From assembly GCF_900112345.1 (NCBI RefSeq), contig NZ_FOLB01000018.1:1-42286 (forward strand): a DNA stretch of 42,286 bases. The letters run 5' to 3'. Every line of letters begins with the position of its first letter. Position 1 is the stretch's first letter. This DNA is from Nocardioides terrae (GTDB lineage: Bacteria; Actinomycetota; Actinomycetes; Propionibacteriales; Nocardioidaceae). Positions 7,955 through 16,799 of the stretch are shown piece by piece. A program made the translations under genes and the position numbers. The notes under the pieces are model-generated. The model saw nothing but the letters and a program-made list of their open reading frames with translations. It was not told the origin of the DNA and searched no databases.

Positions 7955-9127
7955 TCAGGCGCGGGCCGGGAGGATCCGGCCACGGCACTCGCCGAAGCCG
8001 ATGCGCGCGCCGTCGGCACCGGGCGCCGTCGCACGCAGGACGACCTCGTCGCCGTCCTCGAGGAACGTCCGCTCCTCGCCGGCGACGGTGACCGGGAACT
8101 CGCCGCCCCAGGTCAGCTCGATGAACGAGCCGACCTCGTCGCCGGCCGGGCCGGACACGGTGCCGGAGGCGAACAGGTCGCCGGTCCGGGTCGGGGCGCC
8201 GTTGACGGTGAGGTGGGCGAGCATCTGGGCCGGGGACCAGTACATCGCGGCGTACGGCGGGCGCGAGACGACCGCGCCGTTCCACGTGACCTCCAGCGTG
8301 AGGTCGAGGCCCCACGGCTCCGGCAGGTGGAGGTAGGGCAGCACGGCGGGGCGCTGGTCGGGGACCGCCACTCGCGCGGTGTCGAGTGCGAGCAACGGGA
8401 CGACCCACGGCGAGACGGTCGAGGCGAAGGACTTGCCGAGGTTGGGGCCGAGCGGGACGTACTCCCAGGCCTGGATGTCGCGCGCCGACCAGTCGTTGAA
8501 GAGGACGACCCCGAAGATGTGCTCGGCCGCGTCGGCTGCCGGGATCGGCGTGCCCATCGGGTTTCCCGTCCCCACGACGAAGCCGATCTCTGCCTCGATG
8601 TCGAGCCGCGCCGCCGGGCCGAAGACCGGGCCGGAGGGTCCCTTGCGCTGGCCGCTCGGCCGGACGATGTCGGTCCCGGAGACCACGATCGACGCGGAGC
8701 GGCCGTGGTAGCCGACCGGCAGGTGCTTCCAGTTCGGCAGCAGCGGGTCGGGGTTGTCCGGCCGGAAGAGCCGGCCGAGGTTCGCCGCGTGGTGCTCGGA
8801 GGCGTAGAAGTCGACGTAGTCGGCGACCTCGAAGGGCAGGTGCAGGGTGACGTCGTCGAGCGCGTGCACCGCCTCGTCCGGTACGTCGACCGCGACCGCG
8901 TCCCGGAGCCGCTCGCGCGCCTCCACCCACCGCGCGTGGCCCTGCGCCATGAACGGGTTGAGCGACGGCTCCGCGAACACCGGGTTGGACAGCAGCACGG
9001 CCAGGTCGACCACGTGGTCGCCGTACCGGGTGGCGACCCGCGGGGTTTGGCCGGGCACGGAGTAGACGCCGTAGGGGAGGTTGGCGATGCCGAAGAGCGA
9101 GTCGGCACCGACCTCGAGCCGCGTCAC
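7955..9127 (-). CDS. fahA: Fumarylacetoacetase
   Basis: A 390-residue enzyme that splits fumarylacetoacetate into fumarate and acetoacetate, the last step of tyrosine degradation. Family features are clear: an N-terminal SH3-like domain (FGIANLPYGVYS), YVDFYASEHHA with the metal-ligand Asp, WKHLPVGYHGRSASIV, the metal-binding LDIEAEIGFVVG (Glu-x-Glu), LFNDWSARDIQAWEYVPLG, and GDLFASGTVSGP near the C-terminus. The length is close to the family norm. It is last in the minus-strand operon hpd-hmgA-unknown-fahA and overlaps the unknown gene by four bases (ATGA). Its two products feed enzymes encoded just beyond the operon: acetoacetate to the acetoacetyl-CoA synthetase at 14806-16731, and fumarate, via malate, to the malic enzyme at 13188-14564. 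Confidence 0.96.
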   Translation of the reverse strand: MTRLEVGADSLFGIANLPYGVYSVPGQTPRVATRYGDHVVDLAVLLSNPVFAEPSLNPFMAQGHARWVEARERLRDAVAVDVPDEAVHALDDVTLHLPFEVADYVDFYASEHHAANLGRLFRPDNPDPLLPNWKHLPVGYHGRSASIVVSGTDIVRPSGQRKGPSGPVFGPAARLDIEAEIGFVVGTGNPMGTPIPAADAAEHIFGVVLFNDWSARDIQAWEYVPLGPNLGKSFASTVSPWVVPLLALDTARVAVPDQRPAVLPYLHLPEPWGLDLTLEVTWNGAVVSRPPYAAMYWSPAQMLAHLTVNGAPTRTGDLFASGTVSGPAGDEVGSFIELTWGGEFPVTVAGEERTFLEDGDEVVLRATAPGADGARIGFGECRGRILPARA

Positions 9128-9993
9128 GCGCGGACCTCGGCGGCGTCGCGGAGGAGACCGAGGTCGCCCAGCTCGTCGACCGGCTCAGTGATGCTGCACG
9201 TCCCGAAGGACCGGAACGACGCACGCACCGACGGGTCCGCCTCGCGCACGTCGGCGAGCACCCGCTCGGGGTCGCACTCGGCCAGCAGCCGGGCCACCTC
9301 GCAGGTGGTCGCGCCGGCGCGGGCCGCCGCCGTGGCGACCAGGAGGTTGAGGAACCCGTGCTGCTCGAAGCCCGTGCGCGGATCGGTGTTGCGGAACGCG
9401 TGGTGCAGCCCGGCGGTGGCCTTGAACGGAACGCCGGCCCGGACCGCCGCGACCACTGCCGACGCGAGCTCGTCCTCCCCCGGGTGGGCGTCACGGGTCA
9501 GGCCGCCCGTGCGCAGCTTCGCGGCGTAGCCGGCCGACGCGAGAGCGTCCAGCAGCGGCGCACGGCGCTCGTCGCGGGGCAGCTCGACGTAGACCGCCGC
9601 GACGTCGTCCGCCGACCGGGCGAAGCCGTCGCCGACCGGGCGACGCCTGAGCAGGTCGACAGCCTCGTCCGGTGCCATCCCGTCGGGCACGGACACCTCG
9701 ACCGCCACGACACGCAGGGCCGGCAGGCGGTCGGCCTCGTCCAGGGCCTGGGTGAGAGACGGCGCCGGCACGGTCAGGGCGATGTCGAACGATCCCGGTC
9801 GCAGCACGTCGACGACCCCGGCCAGCTCGTCGAGCGTGGCGGCGCCGACGACGAACGGGCCGACCAGGTCGCCGTACCCGGACTGGCGATGGGCGAGGTG
9901 CGCCGGCACCGCCTGCGCGAGCGGCAGGTCACCGGGCGGGAAGATCGCGGCGTCGTCGAGCAGGCCGGTGAACAGTCCGCGGAACGGGCTCAT
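9124..9993 (-). CDS. Unrecognised conserved-looking protein embedded in the homogentisate operon
   Basis: A 289-residue protein I cannot assign. It lies between hmgA and fahA and overlaps both by four bases, so it is almost certainly co-translated with them. It has no signal peptide or membrane segment. The repeated strand-helix pattern and charged residues at strand ends, AKLRTGG (158-164) and FKATAGLHH (190-198), suggest a TIM-barrel-like enzyme; that is inference. The N-terminus has LLDDAAIFPPGDLPL and the C-terminal third has HGFLNLLVA. The pathway step with no visible gene is maleylacetoacetate isomerisation, so an isomerase role is a testable idea. It could equally be accessory or regulatory. 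It is certainly a gene: coding bias and overlaps match its neighbours. Confidence 0.8.
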   Translation of the reverse strand: MSPFRGLFTGLLDDAAIFPPGDLPLAQAVPAHLAHRQSGYGDLVGPFVVGAATLDELAGVVDVLRPGSFDIALTVPAPSLTQALDEADRLPALRVVAVEVSVPDGMAPDEAVDLLRRRPVGDGFARSADDVAAVYVELPRDERRAPLLDALASAGYAAKLRTGGLTRDAHPGEDELASAVVAAVRAGVPFKATAGLHHAFRNTDPRTGFEQHGFLNLLVATAAARAGATTCEVARLLAECDPERVLADVREADPSVRASFRSFGTCSITEPVDELGDLGLLRDAAEVRA

Positions 9994-11204
9994 CCGTCGG
10001 TCGCCCCGGTCTCGCCGCGGTCGCCCTTGGCCCAGGAGTAGGCGTAGGCGCCGTCATCGGAGGCCCGGGCGGCCTCGCCGAGCTCGAGCGGCCGGAAGGT
10101 GTCGACCATGACGGCCAGCTCGTCGAAGAACTCCGCGCCGATCGAGCGCTCGTAGGCGCCGGGCTGCGGGCCGTGCGGATGGCCGCCCGGGTGCAGCGAG
10201 ATCGAGCCCGGCCCGATCCCCGAGCCCTTCCGGGCCTCGTAGTCGCCGCCGCAGTAGAACATGACCTCGTCGGAGTCGACGTTGGAATGGTAGTACGGCA
10301 CCGGGATCGACAGCGGGTGGTAGTCCACCTTGCGCGGCACGAAGTTGCAGATCACGAAGTTGTTGCCCTCGAAGACCTGGTGGACCGGCGGCGGCTGGTG
10401 CACCCGCCCGGTGATCGGCTCGAAGTCCCTGACGTTGAAGGCGTAGGGGTAGAGGCAGCCGTCCCAGCCGACCACGTCGAACGGGTGGTGCGGCAGCGTG
10501 TGCACCGTGCCGGCCAGGCCGCCCGGGCCGGAGCCGCGGTGCTTGATGAACACCTCGACGTCGGTCCCCTCGACGACGCGCGGCGAGCCCGGCGGGCGCA
10601 GGTCACGCTCGCAGAACGGCGCGTGCTCGAGGAACTGGCCGAACTTCGAGAGGTAGCGGCGGGCCGGCGCGATGTGGGAGTTCGCCTCGATCACGTAGAG
10701 GCGGACCGGGCCGTCGGGGACGATGCGGTACGTCGTCGCGCGCGGCACGATCGCGTAGTCGCCGTCGGCCACCGGCAGGTCGCCGAAGACCGTCTCGAGC
10801 GTCGCGGAGCCGGACTCGACGTAGAGGCACTCGTCGCCGATCGCGTTGCGGTAGTACGGCGACACGGCGTCGGCGACGACGTACGCGATCCGGACGTCGG
10901 CGTTGCCGAGCAGCAGCCGCCGCCCGGTCACACCGTCCACCCCGGAGCCGCCCTCCTCGAAGAGCTTGTGCGTCGTGAGGTGCCGCGAGATCAGCGGGTG
11001 GTTCGGGACGAGCGACTGGTCGGGGAGGTCCCACGACCGGTAGGCGACCACCGCAGACGGGATGTTGGCGTGGTAGAGCAGCGCCGAGTCGGACGAGAAG
11101 CCCTCCTCGCCCATCAGCTCCTCGAAGTAGAGGGCGCCGTCGGGCGAGCGGTGCTGCGTGTGGCGCTTGGGCGGGACGTGCCCCGCCGAGCGGTAGTAGG
11201 CCAT
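9990..11204 (-). CDS. hmgA: Homogentisate 1,2-dioxygenase
   Basis: A 404-residue Fe(II) ring-cleaving dioxygenase converting homogentisate to maleylacetoacetate. The cupin-type fold is evident from GDYAIVPRATTYRI, FVPRKVDYHPLSIPVPYYHSN (a His-rich iron-binding stretch), SDEVMFYCGGDY, and SISLHPGGHPHGPQPG near the C-terminus. It is on the short side for the family but resembles actinobacterial forms. The ATG at 11204 follows GGAGGAG at a good distance. The stop overlaps the next gene by four bases. A 58-base gap carrying a hairpin repeat separates it from hpd upstream, the only non-coupled junction in the operon. Confidence 0.96.
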   Translation of the reverse strand: MAYYRSAGHVPPKRHTQHRSPDGALYFEELMGEEGFSSDSALLYHANIPSAVVAYRSWDLPDQSLVPNHPLISRHLTTHKLFEEGGSGVDGVTGRRLLLGNADVRIAYVVADAVSPYYRNAIGDECLYVESGSATLETVFGDLPVADGDYAIVPRATTYRIVPDGPVRLYVIEANSHIAPARRYLSKFGQFLEHAPFCERDLRPPGSPRVVEGTDVEVFIKHRGSGPGGLAGTVHTLPHHPFDVVGWDGCLYPYAFNVRDFEPITGRVHQPPPVHQVFEGNNFVICNFVPRKVDYHPLSIPVPYYHSNVDSDEVMFYCGGDYEARKGSGIGPGSISLHPGGHPHGPQPGAYERSIGAEFFDELAVMVDTFRPLELGEAARASDDGAYAYSWAKGDRGETGATDG

Positions 11205-11222
11205 GACTCCTCCTCGCTGACG

Positions 11223-11259
11223 TGGTCTCGCGACGGTCGCTGGGCGACCTCCTCGACCA
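11223..11259. repeat. Dispersed hairpin repeat between hpd and hmgA
   Basis: Starts TGGTCTCGCGACGGTCGC and ends GCGACCTCCTCGACCA; the arms pair around a TGG loop. Same outer ends as the hairpins at 147-184, 336-379 and 27665-27704. It fills most of the 58-base hpd-hmgA gap and could form an mRNA hairpin that stabilises or attenuates hpd relative to hmgA. Confidence 0.7.
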
Positions 11260-11262
11260 GTG

Positions 11263-12468
11263 TCAGATGTTGCCGCGTCGCTCCTGCTCGCGCTCGATCG
11301 CCTCGAAGAGCGCCTTGAAGTTGCCCTTGCCGAAGCCGAGCGAGCCGTGCCGCTCGATGAACTCGAAGAACACGGTCGGCCGGTCGCCGATCGGCTTGGT
11401 GAAGATCTGCAGCAGGTAGCCGTCCTCGTCGCGGTCGACGAGGATGCCGCGCCGCTGCAGCTCGTCGATCGGGACGCGCACCTCGCCGATCCGGGCCCGC
11501 AGCTCCGCGTCCTCGTAGTAGGAGTCCGGCGTGGACAGGAACTCCACGCCCTCGGCGCGCAGCACGTCGACGGTCTGCAGGATGTCGTTGGTCGCGAGCG
11601 CGAGATGCTGGGCACCCGGGCCCTCGTAGAACTCGAGGAACTCGTCGATCTGCGACTTGCGCTTGCCCGGGGCCGGCTCGTTGAGCGGGAACTTCACCCG
11701 GTGGTTGCCGCTGGCAACCACCTTCGACATCAGCGCTGAGTAGTCGGTCGCGATGTCATCGCCGATGAACTCGGCCATGTTCGTGAAGCCCATGACCTTG
11801 TTGTAGAACCCGACCCACTCGTCCATGCGGCCGAGCTCGACGTTGCCGACGACGTGGTCCAGCGCCTGGAAGACGCGCTTCGGGGCGCCGTCGCGCTTGC
11901 GGAACGACGAGGTGCGGGCGACGTACCCGGGCAGGTAGGGGCCGTCGTACCGGCTGCGGTCGACGAGCGTGTGCCGGGTCTCGCCGTACGCCGCGATGGC
12001 ACCGATCCGGACGGTGCCGTGCTCGTCGGTGACGTCGTGGGGCTCCTCGACGATCGTGGCGCCCATCGTGCGGGCGTGCTCGACGCACTTGTCGACGTCG
12101 GGCACCTCGAGGGCGATGTCGACCAGGCCGTCGCCGTGCCGGGCGTGGTGCTGGGCGACCGGGCTGTCGGAGCTGACTCCGCCCTTGACGACGAACCGCA
12201 CGCCGCCGCTGCGCAGGACGAACGCGACGTGGTCGCGGTTGCCGGTCTCCGGGCCGGAGTAGGCGACCAGGTCCATGCCGAAGGCGGACTGGAAGAAGTG
12301 CGCGCTCTGCGTGGCGTTGCCCACCGCCCACACCACCGCGTCCCAGCCGCTGACCGGGAACGGGTCCTGGGCGGGGTCGTGCTCGACCAGCCCGACGAGC
12401 TGCTTGAGGGTGTCGAGGTCGAGGTCGGCGAGGACCTCTTCGCTGGTGAGGGTGTCGCTGAGGGACAT
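11263..12468 (-). CDS. hpd: 4-hydroxyphenylpyruvate dioxygenase
   Basis: A 401-residue Fe(II) enzyme making homogentisate from 4-hydroxyphenylpyruvate. Two glyoxalase-type domains are visible: the N-terminal one with WAVGNATQSAHFFQSAFGM, and the catalytic C-terminal one with iron ligands in ALDHVVGNV, GAQHLALATNDI and FFEFIERHG (the His-His-Glu set). GYLLQIFTKP is the family hallmark before the last ligand. The length is typical. The start has GAAGGAG upstream (12475-12481 on the complementary strand). It heads the catabolic operon and is divergent from an Lrp-type regulator with 151 bases between start codons, the arrangement expected for local control. Confidence 0.97.
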   Translation of the reverse strand: MSLSDTLTSEEVLADLDLDTLKQLVGLVEHDPAQDPFPVSGWDAVVWAVGNATQSAHFFQSAFGMDLVAYSGPETGNRDHVAFVLRSGGVRFVVKGGVSSDSPVAQHHARHGDGLVDIALEVPDVDKCVEHARTMGATIVEEPHDVTDEHGTVRIGAIAAYGETRHTLVDRSRYDGPYLPGYVARTSSFRKRDGAPKRVFQALDHVVGNVELGRMDEWVGFYNKVMGFTNMAEFIGDDIATDYSALMSKVVASGNHRVKFPLNEPAPGKRKSQIDEFLEFYEGPGAQHLALATNDILQTVDVLRAEGVEFLSTPDSYYEDAELRARIGEVRVPIDELQRRGILVDRDEDGYLLQIFTKPIGDRPTVFFEFIERHGSLGFGKGNFKALFEAIEREQERRGNI

Positions 12469-12578
12469 GCGCGCTCCTTCCGATGGCCGATGGCGTCGTC
12501 GGCGTCAGTCAAGGAGTAGAGCGCCCGGGTGGGCAACCTGTCGGTCTCGTGATGGTCATTCCGGCCAGATCGGCCCTG

Positions 12579-12596
12579 CAGCCGGCGCTCCGGCTG
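12579..12596. promoter_or_regulatory. Inverted repeat in the hpd-lrp intergenic region, candidate operator
   Basis: CAGCCGG-CGCT-CCGGCTG, seven perfect paired bases on each side of a four-base spacer. It lies about 30 bases upstream of the regulator's start, near its -35 region, between the divergent hpd and lrp genes. Binding by the Lrp protein is inferred from position only. Confidence 0.45.
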
Positions 12597-12607
12597 GTCA
12601 GATCGAC

Positions 12608-12613
12608 TATCTT
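12608..12613 (+). promoter_or_regulatory. Probable -10 element of the Lrp gene (leaderless)
   Basis: TATCTT lies six bases upstream of the ATG at 12620 and fits the actinobacterial TANNNT -10 pattern. A start site seven bases downstream coincides with the ATG, and there is no Shine-Dalgarno sequence, so a leaderless mRNA is likely. Confidence 0.5.
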
Positions 12614-12619
12614 GCTCCC

Positions 12620-13135
12620 ATGGTGGACGAGACGATCACCGACGCCCTCGACGTCGCGCTGCTCCGCGCCCTCCACGAGCACCCGCGCGCCGGCGACCTG
12701 GAGCTCTCCCGCACCGTCAAGGTGGCCCGCGCGACGGTGCAGAGCCGCCTCCGCCGGCTCGACGAGGCGGGCGTCGTGCGCGACTGGGCGCCGACCCTCG
12801 ACGTCAGCGCGGCGGGCTTCGCCGTGCACGCGTTCGTGACGCTCGAGATCGCGCAGGGCGCCCTCGACGAGGTCACCGCCGACCTGGCTGCGATCCCGGA
12901 GGTCCTCGAGGCCCACGTGACCACCGGCGCCTACGACGTCGTGTGCCGCGTCGCGACGGCCTCCCACGCCCAGCTGCAGGACGTCCTGGTCCGGATCGAC
13001 CAGTCGCCGTCGGTGCGCCGGTCGGTGAGCGTGGTGATCCTGTCCGAGCTGATCCCGCCCCGGGCTCTCCCGCTGCTGGAGAGCCGCGCCGCTCCGGTCT
13101 CGCGCGCGCCGGCCTACCGCTCCGCCGGGTCCTGA
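12620..13135 (+). CDS. Lrp/AsnC family transcriptional regulator
   Basis: A 171-residue regulator. Residues 5-60 form the helix-turn-helix (DALDVALLRALHEHP, then ATVQSRLRRLDEAGVV), followed by the alpha-beta RAM/AsnC ligand-binding domain (FAVHAFVTLEIAQG, VLEAHVTTGAYDVVCRV, LVRIDQSPSVRRSVSVVIL). The length is standard. It is divergent from hpd, so control of tyrosine catabolism in response to an aromatic amino acid or keto acid is the natural inference; the ligand cannot be read from the sequence. The malic enzyme follows 52 bases downstream in the same direction but has its own promoter-like sequence. Confidence 0.93.
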   Translation: MVDETITDALDVALLRALHEHPRAGDLELSRTVKVARATVQSRLRRLDEAGVVRDWAPTLDVSAAGFAVHAFVTLEIAQGALDEVTADLAAIPEVLEAHVTTGAYDVVCRVATASHAQLQDVLVRIDQSPSVRRSVSVVILSELIPPRALPLLESRAAPVSRAPAYRSAGS

Positions 13136-13163
13136 CGCCGGCGCCGCTACTTCCGAGTAAGCC

Positions 13164-13177
13164 ATCCGCTGGCGGAT
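13164..13177. promoter_or_regulatory. Palindrome in the malic enzyme promoter region
   Basis: ATCCGC-TG-GCGGAT, a perfect six-base inverted repeat with two-base spacer. It sits just before and overlaps GATAGT (13175-13180), a possible -10 element seven bases upstream of the GTG start at 13188. A bound protein would block transcription there. The binding protein is unknown. Confidence 0.45.
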
Positions 13178-13187
13178 AGTCGAATGC

Positions 13188-14564
<1,377 letters not shown>

Positions 14565-14654
14565 ACCGCACGGCGCTGTGCCGGCGGAAGACTTCTTGAG
14601 GCCGGTGCGCGCGCTGGGGCGGATGCGCCGCCTCATCGGTCACGCTGGCCCCGA

Positions 14655-14694
14655 CCACACCAAGGGGTCTTCAGCGGAGGACCCCTTGGTGTGG
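14655..14694. terminator. Strong hairpin terminator between convergent malic enzyme and aacS genes
   Basis: Fifteen perfectly paired bases, CCACACCAAGGGGTC (14655-14669) and its complement (14680-14694), around a ten-base loop. There is no T tract, as is usual in GC-rich actinobacteria. It lies between the converging malic enzyme stop (14564) and aacS stop (14806), so it can serve both directions. The rest of 14565-14805 shows no gene. Confidence 0.8.
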
Positions 14695-14805
14695 AAGTGC
14701 AGGATGTGACCGGCGAGGCGGCTCAGCGGCACCGGCAGGCGCAGCCGCCCCAAGAGGTCATCGGCAGCCCGAGGCCGGTCGATGAGTCGGGCGGGGCGAG
14801 CTGAC

Positions 14806-16731
14806 TCACCGCCGGTTGACGTAGTCCACGAACCAGTCGAAGGCATCCGGGTTCGCGAGCGCGTCCCGGGCGGCGACCTTCTCGGGATCGGCGCCGAGGA
14901 AGAGCTTCTTGACCGGGACCTCGAGGATCTTGCCGGTGAGCGTGCGCGGGACCGCGGGGACGCGTACGACGACGTTGGGCATGTGCCGCGGGGAGCACTC
15001 CTCCCGCACCCGCTGCCGGATCTCGGCCACCATCGCATCGGTCAGGTCACGGTCGGTGACCACGAAGAGCGGCATCCACGAGTCCGCCGCCGGGTCGGTG
15101 TCGGGGATGTCGACGACGAGCGCGTCGGTCACGCCCTCCACCGACAGGACGGCCGCGTAGATCTCGGCGGTGCCCATCCGGACGCCGCCGCGGTTGATGG
15201 TGGCGTCGGAGCGGCCGTGGATGATCGCCGACCCGTGCTCGGTGAGCTCGATCCAGTCGCCGTGGCGCCACACCGGCGGCGTGGTGTCGAAGTGGTCGAA
15301 GTAGGCCTCGCGGTAGCGGTGGCCGTCGGGGTCGTTCCAGAATCCGACCGGCATCGACGGCATCGGCCGGGTGACGACGAGCTCGCCGACGACACCGGGC
15401 GGCACCGGCCGGCCGTCCTCGTCCCAGGCCTCCAGGGCCACGCCGAGGGCGCGCGCCTGGAGCTCCCCGACGTGGACCGGCAGCGTCGGCACGCCGCCGA
15501 CGAAGGCGGAGCAGACGTCGGTCCCGCCCGAGATCGAGAAGAGCCAGACGTCGCGGCCGAGGTGGTCGTAGACCCACTCGAAGCCGGCCACCGACAGCGG
15601 CGACCCGGTGCTCCCGACCGCCCGGAGGGCGCTGAGGTCACGGCCCGCGGTCGGCTCGACGCCGAGCTTGAGCTGGCCGTGCAGGTAGGCCGCGCTGGTG
15701 CCGAAGATCGTGATGCCGGTTCGCTCGGCCAGCTCCCACAGTACCGCCGGGTCGGGCGCGGTCGGGTTGCCGTCGTACAGCACGATCTGGGCGTCGGTGA
15801 GGAGCACCGAGACCAGGAAGTTCCACATCATCCAGCCGGTGGTGGTGAACCAGAAGACGCGGTCGTCGGGGCCGGCGTCGAGGTGGAGGTGGGTGATCTT
15901 GAGGCTCTCCAGCAGGATCCCGCCGTGACCGTGCACGATCGCCTTCGGCTTCCCGCTGGTGCCGCTGCTGTAGAGGATCCAGAGCGGGTGGTCGAAGGGC
16001 ACCCGCTCGAACTCCAGCGGCCGGTCGCCCGCCGCGAGATCCGGGAACGCCTCGTCCCAGTCCCCGGCCGCCGGGTCGAGGTAGCCGAGCGTCACGGTCC
16101 GGGTCACGGTCGGCAGACCGGCGGCCAGCTCGGCGACGGTGTCGCGGCGGTCGAAGTCCTTGCCGCCGTAGCGGTAGCCGTCAACCGCGAGCAGCACGGT
16201 CGGCTCGATCTGGTCGAAGCGGTCGAGCACCGTCGAGGAGCCGAAGTCCGGCGAGCAGGACGACCAGACGGCGCCGAGCGAGGTGGTGGCGAGCATGGCC
16301 GCGAGCGCCTCGGGGATGTTGGGCAGGTAGGCGGCGACCCGGTCGCCGCGGCCGACGCCGAGCACGCGCAGGCCGGCCCGGATCCGCGCGGTCTCGGCCC
16401 GCAGGCGGCCCCACGTCCACGTCTCGGCCTCGCGCAGCTCGGAGGCGTGCGTCAGGGCGACGGCGTCGTCGGCCTTCCCGCGGAATACGTGCTCGGAGAA
16501 GGACAGCGCGACGTCGGGGAACCACTGCGCACCGGGCATCTCCGTGGACGCCAGCACCGTCGTCGGGTCACCGTCGGCGACGACGCCGTAGCGGTCCCAG
16601 ACGGCCCGCCAGAACTCCTCGGGGTGCTCGACCGACCAGACCCGGAGCGACTCGTAGTCGGCGTACCCCTGCTCGGTCTGGAAGGCGTAGAGCTCGGTGG
16701 CCTCGACCTGCTCCTGCGACGGCGTCCACAT
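14806..16731 (-). CDS. aacS: Acetoacetyl-CoA synthetase
   Basis: A 641-residue adenylate-forming ligase that activates acetoacetate with ATP and CoA. The AMP-binding core motif is YSSGTSGKPKAIVHGHGG; GSTGSPLS and SISGGTDVCSAFVGG follow, and the C-terminal TGKILEVPVKKLFLG carries the catalytic Lys of the family. The N-terminal ACAS-type region (WSVEHPEEFWRAVWD) and FWFTTTGWMMWN fit acetoacetyl-CoA synthetases better than acetyl-CoA synthetases. It is about the usual length. The ATG lies 17 bases from a 46-bp palindrome and 68 bases after nrdB. Functionally it belongs with fahA, which produces acetoacetate. An acetyl- or propionyl-CoA ligase is a less likely alternative. Confidence 0.93.
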   Translation of the reverse strand: MWTPSQEQVEATELYAFQTEQGYADYESLRVWSVEHPEEFWRAVWDRYGVVADGDPTTVLASTEMPGAQWFPDVALSFSEHVFRGKADDAVALTHASELREAETWTWGRLRAETARIRAGLRVLGVGRGDRVAAYLPNIPEALAAMLATTSLGAVWSSCSPDFGSSTVLDRFDQIEPTVLLAVDGYRYGGKDFDRRDTVAELAAGLPTVTRTVTLGYLDPAAGDWDEAFPDLAAGDRPLEFERVPFDHPLWILYSSGTSGKPKAIVHGHGGILLESLKITHLHLDAGPDDRVFWFTTTGWMMWNFLVSVLLTDAQIVLYDGNPTAPDPAVLWELAERTGITIFGTSAAYLHGQLKLGVEPTAGRDLSALRAVGSTGSPLSVAGFEWVYDHLGRDVWLFSISGGTDVCSAFVGGVPTLPVHVGELQARALGVALEAWDEDGRPVPPGVVGELVVTRPMPSMPVGFWNDPDGHRYREAYFDHFDTTPPVWRHGDWIELTEHGSAIIHGRSDATINRGGVRMGTAEIYAAVLSVEGVTDALVVDIPDTDPAADSWMPLFVVTDRDLTDAMVAEIRQRVREECSPRHMPNVVVRVPAVPRTLTGKILEVPVKKLFLGADPEKVAARDALANPDAFDWFVDYVNRR

Positions 16732-16747
16732 GGGTCTTTCATAGCGC

Positions 16748-16793
16748 CTTGTGAGCGTGAGGGTGACCTCGAGGTCACTCTCACGCTCACAAG
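16748..16793. terminator. 46-bp near-perfect palindrome between nrdB and aacS
   Basis: Arms of 22 bases, CTTGTGAGCGTGAG... (16748-16769) and ...CTCACGCTCACAAG (16772-16793), differ at one position and leave only a two-base CG centre. It begins seven bases after the nrdB stop and ends 17 bases before the aacS ATG on the minus strand. As RNA it would be a very stable hairpin, most simply a terminator for nrdAB; as DNA it could be a protein-binding site or a repeat insertion. Confidence 0.7.
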
Positions 16794-16799
16794 ACGGGC

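Noticed and set aside
4918..8091. A 1057-codon open frame on the plus strand across the binding protein/hydrolase/deacylase region
   Set aside because: It is antisense to well-recognised genes, its translation is rich in Arg, Gly, Asp and Val with no family motifs, and very long antisense frames are expected at this GC content.
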